Shown piece by piece: positions 57,924-64,000 of a stretch of DNA of 64,000 bases (position 1 is its first letter; each line of letters begins with the position of its first letter). The notes under the pieces were generated by a model, which did no database searches, was not told where the DNA came from, and was given only the letters and a program-made list of their open reading frames with translations. Origin of the DNA: Nemopilema nomurai (taxonomy: Eukaryota; Cnidaria; Scyphozoa; Rhizostomeae; Rhizostomatidae); NCBI GenBank assembly GCA_003864495.1, contig ML133460.1, positions 62,001 through 126,000 on the forward strand. Reading direction: 5' to 3'. The position numbers and the translations under genes were made by a program.

Positions 57924-59708
57924 ATGAAACACTGTCTGTACTTGCTTCAACGAACTAGGACATGTTACTCCGGGGCAGTTTACAGAGGTAGCCATGGGAC
58001 TGGAATCTGCCTAAGGCCTTCCAAGAATGCTCTTAGTATACACACACAAATCAGGCATGCCAAAAATATCACTAATGGACGGATGGAAAGCGCACTGCGG
58101 TCCGTGAGTTATCTTAAACTGTTTTGTTTTGGCACATGCAGCTTGGCTCTTGGCTGGGCCACACATGCGGCACTTTTTGATCGTAGACAGCTCAGAATTG
58201 CCAGAGTACGACTGGGAAGCTTCGTAAGACTTCTAAGATGTTTTCAGATAGGACTGTCGTTATCTGTAGATTACTGGTGGAGCCTCTGGGGTCTTGATCC
58301 AGAGTCGGAAGAGTACAAAAGTGCCATAAAGGCCTGTCACCAGCGTGCGGCAGACAACATTGTCGCAGGTGCGTTGCTAAATGGTGGTACTTTTGTAAAG
58401 CTTGGGCAGGGTTTAGCAGCATTGAACCATATACTTCCAATCGAGTATGTCAAGACGCTCCAAGTACTACAAGATAAAGCTCTCACTAGAAGATACCATG
58501 AAATTGAGAAATTGTTTTATGAGGATTTTGGTATCAGCCCTGACAAGATGTTCAAGCATTTTGAGAGTGAACCCATTGCTGCAGCAAGTTTAGCCCAGGT
58601 ACACAAAGCAGTCACCCATGAAGGTGAAGAAGTTGCAGTGAAAGTACAGTACATTGATTTGCAAGACAGATTTGATGGGGATATTAGGACGCTGGAAATC
58701 CTTCTGAGTGTGATTGGAAAAATGCATCCCAGTTTTGGTTTTGCATGGGTCTTGGATGAAATGAAAGATAGACTTTTGCAGGAACTTAATTTTGAAATTG
58801 AAGCTGATAATGGGAGACGCTGCTTTGAGGAATTATCTCACCTGAAGTTTGTTTATGTTCCAAAAGTCTTTTCAGAATATAGCAGCAAGAGGGTATTAAC
58901 AGCAGAATTTATTCATGGATGCAAAGCAAATGACCTCAAGTCTATAAAAGAGTTGGGTTTAAATCCTGCAGATGTTGATAGTAAACTTATCCAAGCTTTT
59001 GGGCAACAAATCTTTATCACTGGCTTTTTACATGGTGACCCCCACCCTGCTAATGTGCTTGTACGTAAAGTTGACAACAGTGCTCAGATTGTAATCTTAG
59101 ACCATGGATTGTATGAGACAGTGTCTGCACAAGTGAGACACTCGCTTTGCAATTTTTGGAAGTCCATTATTCTGCGAAATAGTGAAAAAATGAAGCAGTA
59201 CAGCTTAGAGCTTGGTGTAGAAGATTATGAAACGTTTTCACAGATTCTTCTTCAAAGAGTTATACATCACAAGAAAGGAACAATGTTTAAATTAAAGATA
59301 TCTCAGACTGACATTAAGGAAATGACAGCTATGGCTAAAGACCACTTTGATAAGGTGATGAAGATACTGAGATCTATGCCAAGCACAATGTTGTTGGTCT
59401 TTAGAAATTTAAATACTGTCAGAGCCATTAATCAAGATCTTGGCGAGCCGGCAAATCGTTACAGCTTGTTGTCTGATTGTGCAGTTGCTGGTCTTATTCA
59501 ACATAATCATAGATTGACATTGATGCAAAAGCTGAGAATTTTCAAAGAACTTTGCTGGTTGAGATTTCTTTTGAGGTATAATCAGCTTCAAGAACGTTTT
59601 GCAAATTTTTACTTAAAGGTGTTGCAGCTCTGTGGTTATGCTCCAAAAGATTTTGACTTAACTAAATTGACAGATGATATTGAGAAGGAAGTGAGTATGT
59701 TGCTATAG
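57924..59708 (+). CDS. ADCK5: aarF-domain (UbiB-family) kinase-like protein ADCK5
   Basis: Intronless gene, 594 residues from ATG at 57924 (human ADCK5 about 580). An upstream in-frame GTG at 57894 is not a likely start. UbiB/ADCK proteins are atypical kinases or ATPases linked to mitochondrial lipid and coenzyme Q biology; ADCK5's own substrate is not settled. The N-terminus is basic ([11 protein letters not shown]), and a hydrophobic stretch ([20 protein letters not shown]) could be a membrane helix. Family marks: KxGQ motif FVKLGQGL at about 158, [19 protein letters not shown], the Ala-rich loop [14 protein letters not shown] replacing the Gly-loop at about 219, the VAVKVQ lysine at about 239, [13 protein letters not shown] at 370, and metal-binding LDHGLYE at 393. 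Canonical HxDPHPGN has Gly where this has Ala. LSLSVDYWW and [14 protein letters not shown] distinguish it from ADCK1. A poly(A) signal AATAAA is at 59748. Confidence 0.95.
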   Translation: MKHCLYLLQRTRTCYSGAVYRGSHGTGICLRPSKNALSIHTQIRHAKNITNGRMESALRSVSYLKLFCFGTCSLALGWATHAALFDRRQLRIARVRLGSFVRLLRCFQIGLSLSVDYWWSLWGLDPESEEYKSAIKACHQRAADNIVAGALLNGGTFVKLGQGLAALNHILPIEYVKTLQVLQDKALTRRYHEIEKLFYEDFGISPDKMFKHFESEPIAAASLAQVHKAVTHEGEEVAVKVQYIDLQDRFDGDIRTLEILLSVIGKMHPSFGFAWVLDEMKDRLLQELNFEIEADNGRRCFEELSHLKFVYVPKVFSEYSSKRVLTAEFIHGCKANDLKSIKELGLNPADVDSKLIQAFGQQIFITGFLHGDPHPANVLVRKVDNSAQIVILDHGLYETVSAQVRHSLCNFWKSIILRNSEKMKQYSLELGVEDYETFSQILLQRVIHHKKGTMFKLKISQTDIKEMTAMAKDHFDKVMKILRSMPSTMLLVFRNLNTVRAINQDLGEPANRYSLLSDCAVAGLIQHNHRLTLMQKLRIFKELCWLRFLLRYNQLQERFANFYLKVLQLCGYAPKDFDLTKLTDDIEKEVSMLL

Positions 59709-62700
59709 ATGTTATGTTTGCTCAAATGTAAAACCATATGAGATCAAATAAAAAAAGTATAAAATACTTTTCATTGATGGTGTTGTTGAGTCACAAGTTT
59801 ATCAGATAATTTATGATCAACTTGAATATTTTTAAGTGCATGCTTTTCATTGCTACATATTATTGTTCAGTCATGGTTTTGACCTATACTGTATTTGTTT
59901 CCATTTTAAAGGTATTGCACTAAGAATTCTATTGGACATAGGCTCTGAAACATGATTACATTTCCCCCACCTAACTCAAGCTGAACCTGGTACCCAAGGT
60001 ACTATTACTTGCTCCATCAGTTACACAAGTTAGTTACTAAGCTCCTCAATTTAATAACTAGGTACTTGATCAAGCTTCTAGATTGTTTTCATGGAAGTGA
60101 GATTTCAAGTTCTAGAAACAGTTTCAGGAATCAACATTTTTTGCTCACAAGTGGGTATCTACAATTAACATAGCAGACTGAATGGAAAAAATTTTTTAAT
60201 ATAGTCACAGCGGGTAAATTTGATGCATGGCAACATGGCGGGTAATTTTTACGCAGGTCCTTAATAGCGTAATGCGATTGTTTTTTGTAAAACTTAGCAG
60301 CAGGCTTGTGCGAAAGCCTTTGTTTAAGCAATCGGCAGACATGAATCAGAATTTCCCTAGGTATAAAGTTATCCACGCAATTCATCAACTTCATTGCCCT
60401 TGCATCATGCAGACAATAACTTATCCTTTTAAGCATTCAAATGACACATTTGTGAAGGGCAACTGTGAAATACGTTTCCGCTTGTAGAAAAATGATGTGC
60501 GTAAACATTGGCTGACGCCCACCAAATAGGCATTTAATTTTTACGCAGTTGGTTAAGGGGAACAGGGTTTGAATAAACGATGGAATCTTTATTTCATTTA
60601 TATAAAAGAAAGATGAAAACTGTACTTCTGTTGACAAAATGTCTTAGGCTGCTTAAAAAATTTCTAAAATTTGTTCTAGAAAGGATATTGAGAAAACTTT
60701 GGCTAAAATTCAATCAAAAGATGGACAATCAATAAGGGGAACTTCATCAAAATATTCATCAGAGAAACAGCGAAGTTTACGATTTCTACAGTTGGATGAA
60801 AAAACAAAATCTAACTAGTTTAATATTACTTTACATTTTTAATTTCTGGCAACCACAAGCCATAGAAGTGTTTCTTTTTTACTTAGAAGTTGACGTTTGT
60901 AAAATATGGCTGATACTGCTTAAGAATTTGGTGGAAAGGCTTACGCGATTAAAATCAATGATGTAGGTCAAAACATTATCATTATCTGCTGTCAATCTTG
61001 AAAATGTTCCAAGCCTTGGGTAAAACAAACAATAATTTCCTTTTCAAATATATGTCAATGTTTCTCATGTTCATGGTAGAATATTTGTGTAATCATAGCT
61101 CCAGGAAAAAGAAAGCTTCCATTACATCCATTGCCAATGGCGGATCCAGCTTTTAAGCTTGGGGAGGGCCATTAAAGAAATGGGACTGGAAAAGGGGACT
61201 GGTAAAATTGTTGTAGACACGCCTTTCAAAGTCTAACAGAATGTTTGCAACGCTCTAATGACAGGATGTCAATATGCAAGTGACAACTGTACCATTTGTT
61301 GGTAGTCAGCAGTCGATTTGAGCCTAAGATTATACTTAAATTATTCTTGCCTAACACAAGATACTAAAGAAAATACTAAATATCTTTTGATGTGTTGCTC
61401 CATCGTAAATTTCAACAAAAACAAGCAGAACAACAAATTTGATGTTAAAATGCGAAACCTTATGATACGAAAACGGTGCTAATACTAGGGCCTTATGCTA
61501 TCCTGTGACAGTTGTTTCGCTTTGTAAGCAAACATAAAATTATTAATCCTGATGAAGGTTGAGCCTGGCACCATTCTTAAATTGTTATTCTGTTTTAGCG
61601 ATTTTTAACCTCAATATTTTTGTAGGCATTATTCTTATTAAAAACGTATAGTTTACATAATGTTGAGTAGTCAAAATCGACTACCAATAATGATATCTTT
61701 AGCCAAATGCATAACATTTACAGATCGCCCAATTCCAGTTCTTTGTCATTCTTGTGAAGTTTTTAAGGTTTTCCTCCGATTCAAAAGTTGCTTGCAAACT
61801 AATCCAGATTTGTGTTCTAATACGGGATCTAATACTGTTTGATCCAAAGTCGTCTGATTTGGTCAATGATGAATCACATATTTTGATTTCCCTTCAAATA
61901 GACTGCGAAAGTGTACTGACATTACTTTGCTTTCCCTGGAATAATTTTTGGCACCAAAAAGGTGCAAAGGGGATGGTGTAGGTTTTGGCTGAAGTCTTCC
62001 AAATAGGGTCAAAAGGGCAAGGGGCGCAAATTCATCATGGTTTCAGAATTGTAAAGAAAATCTGTTTCGTTTCGAGGTTTTCAAAAAAAGCCATTTCACT
62101 GCCAATTTTCTTTTTGTGAAGCAATTTGAAAAGCGAAGATAAAAATTAGATAAAAAATTTTTTTAAACAATTGATGGTAGAAATCTAAGAATTTTTTATC
62201 GTTTTGTTCATTTTAGTCTGCTTTTAGCATTTGGCAACGCTTCGTACATTTTTGCAAAAGTTGGGCTCTCATCGAAAAATCGCGGTCCGTTGAAAGTACA
62301 GCCCCCTTAAAATGTTATGGGTTTGCGTCCCTGCAAGAGGGACTCCGGCCCCAAGTCCCACGTCTTCGGCGCCAATGGTTTGAACCCTTGAATGTAGCTT
62401 TTCGTTTCAAGAACAAAATCCCCAATAAGGTTTTAAGTTAAATTTTGAAAGCAAAATTCTCTGTGCAAAAACTGAGTCACTCTGATTGTCTGAAGAATAT
62501 ATGTTTTTCAGGCTGGTGATAGCTAGATTTTTTGGTCTGATTTGCTTCCTTTTCAAATGCTTTTTCGGATAGATTAGATATCTGATTTCCACAAAATCAT
62601 CCAATCAAAGCACTCATATGTTTATAGTGTCACCTAACATAAAATGTAATATGTGTGAGAGAATTTGCCCTGTTAGTTTGATATGCAAGTTGAAATATTG

Positions 62701-64000
62701 ATTCAATTTTTTTCGATGTGAAATCATACCGTTTGGGGGCATGGATTAGCCCCCCGTATATCTGCCCCTGTCCATTGCAACAGCTGTTGTCACTGCTAGC
62801 CACACTTTTATTTAATTTTAACCATTTGGTTTCATTTGGTCATTTGGTTTCACCATTGTTAGCTAGAATACATGTTTGGAAGTACGTGGATAGCCTTTAG
62901 CCCAGCTGATTAGTATATATGTGTTTGTATATATATACTACTGTACATACGACTGTCAATCATCACCTCATAATCATGTTCAAGTTGGATGAAAATCATT
63001 TTGAATTTTGCGTGCAAACATGAGTCAGAATCTTGAAAGCTTTAAAGTTGAGTGCGATGTCCTCTTCCATTGTTTTCGTTATAGGTGCGTCTAATCACAG
63101 GTTACTCATTTCGGTCCCTATTTTGTTACTTTACCATTTGCGTGGTTGCGATGTTGGTACCTGGGTATCAGACTCATTATATGTAAAATAATAGGGTATT
63201 TTTTATACATTGTGAGTCGGTACCCAGGGTACAATGTTGGGTGACGTCACTTAGCCTAGTCCTTCCTTTTACTTGTTATCGACCAGTTACCATAATTTTT
63301 GCCCAGCGCTAATTTAAGAATCGTATGTAGAATATCTATAAGTTGTATTGTAAGGTGGTAGTTAGGTGGAGACAAACAAGGGAAAACGGTATTTGATGAA
63401 AAGAAAAATAGCATTTGAAACAAGAAAAACAGGAACAGTATGAAACAATAAAAACCACCTTATCAAGGAGGGTAGCATGATAATGGCGCAATGCGTGTAA
63501 GAGTTTCTAGTTTCAACTATAAGAAAAAATAATGTCTTATCGCCATTTTGCAGAGATCTTAAAACGATATCATGTTTAATCGATGCAAGGCGCTTAGGGT
63601 TTAAAAATTGCACTTCGTCTCAGTTTTACTCTCAGTTTCCAGTTTCAGCGAAAAGAAAGAAGAATGTTTCGTCACAATATATTTAGCAGAGATTTGAGGA
63701 TGATCCAAGCTAAAACTGTCTTCTTCACTGCCCACATTTAAGCGAAATCGTGTTTATTCGATGCGAGGCGCTAGGATTGAAAATTTGCATTTCCTTTGCA
63801 ATTTTAAGTAGGTCAACAAGTGTAATTTATTGTTTGCTGTTAGTTACGCATGTTAATAATACTGTAAATTCTCTTTTTAGCCCCCCTCTCAATTAAACCC
63901 CCTCCCATTTTTCACTGATGCTTCACATAGTTTCAAAATTTCAAGCAATTATCTACTGTAGATAGAAATGTCATAAGGACGACATGGCCCCAGAAGACAT
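59709..64000. other. 3' flank and gene-poor DNA
   Basis: No coding exon, tRNA or rRNA gene was recognised over 4.3 kb; ORFs are short and without family features. It holds the ADCK5 3' UTR start with AATAAA at 59748-59753. Dispersed ggtacccaaggt-type motifs occur at 59989, and a foldback at 63156-63232. The sequence near 63883-63905 (ttagccccc, taaaccccctccc) is C-rich and repeat-like. If NOS begins beyond the window, this is also NOS intron on the minus strand. Confidence 0.5.
63156..63232. repeat. Small foldback with GGTACC(C)TGGG arms
   Basis: Left arm ggtacctgggtatcagactc and right arm gagtcggtacccagggtac are inverted copies with small indels, separated by about 38 AT-rich bases. Related single motifs occur at 45079, 57764-57796 and 59989, suggesting a dispersed non-autonomous family. 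Confidence 0.65.

Overview
This is eukaryotic, almost certainly animal, nuclear DNA. It is AT-rich, its genes are split by many short GT-AG introns, and it carries animal gene families: rabankyrin-5, an NO synthase with fused oxygenase and reductase, mitochondrial adrenodoxin reductase and ADCK5. Insert sizes and foldback repeats look invertebrate. A cnidarian is my best guess, but nothing in the window proves the lineage. There are no prokaryotic operons, rRNA genes or CRISPR arrays, and I recognised no tRNA.

Layout. (1) 1-8754, plus: the 3' part of an unidentified large coiled-coil protein gene, two exons around a 3.7-kb intron, open at the left window edge. (2) 8755-13791: gene-poor gap between convergent genes. 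(3) 38512-13792, minus: complete ANKFY1 (rabankyrin-5), which I resolve into 26 exons that sum to an uninterrupted 1350-codon frame: coiled coil, BTB/BACK, ankyrin repeats, FYVE finger. Its introns hold most of the repeats: a 19 x 43-bp minisatellite, a MITE with TIRs and a target-site duplication, a 57-bp-arm foldback, and a duplicated A-B-A block. (4) 38712-40622, plus: FDXR, two exons, head-to-head with ANKFY1 across 199 bp. (5) 55426-41974, minus: nitric oxide synthase, 26 exons from mid-oxygenase to the C-terminus. The exons for the haem-cysteine region are not visible. (6) 57924-59708, plus: ADCK5, intronless. (7) 59709-64000: no gene recognised.

The genes do not form one pathway. FDXR and ADCK5 are both mitochondrial, FDXR and NOS are both NADPH-flavin electron-transfer enzymes, and ANKFY1 acts on early endosomes. 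The observations most worth pursuing are these: a roughly 200-residue ANKFY1 insert with two NPF motifs while the vertebrate NPF site is absent; a NOS with basic phosphosite motifs in both the autoinhibitory loop and a tail built from micro-exons; a one-base frameshift in a NOS reductase exon; and the missing NOS N-terminal exons, which could place ADCK5 inside a NOS intron.
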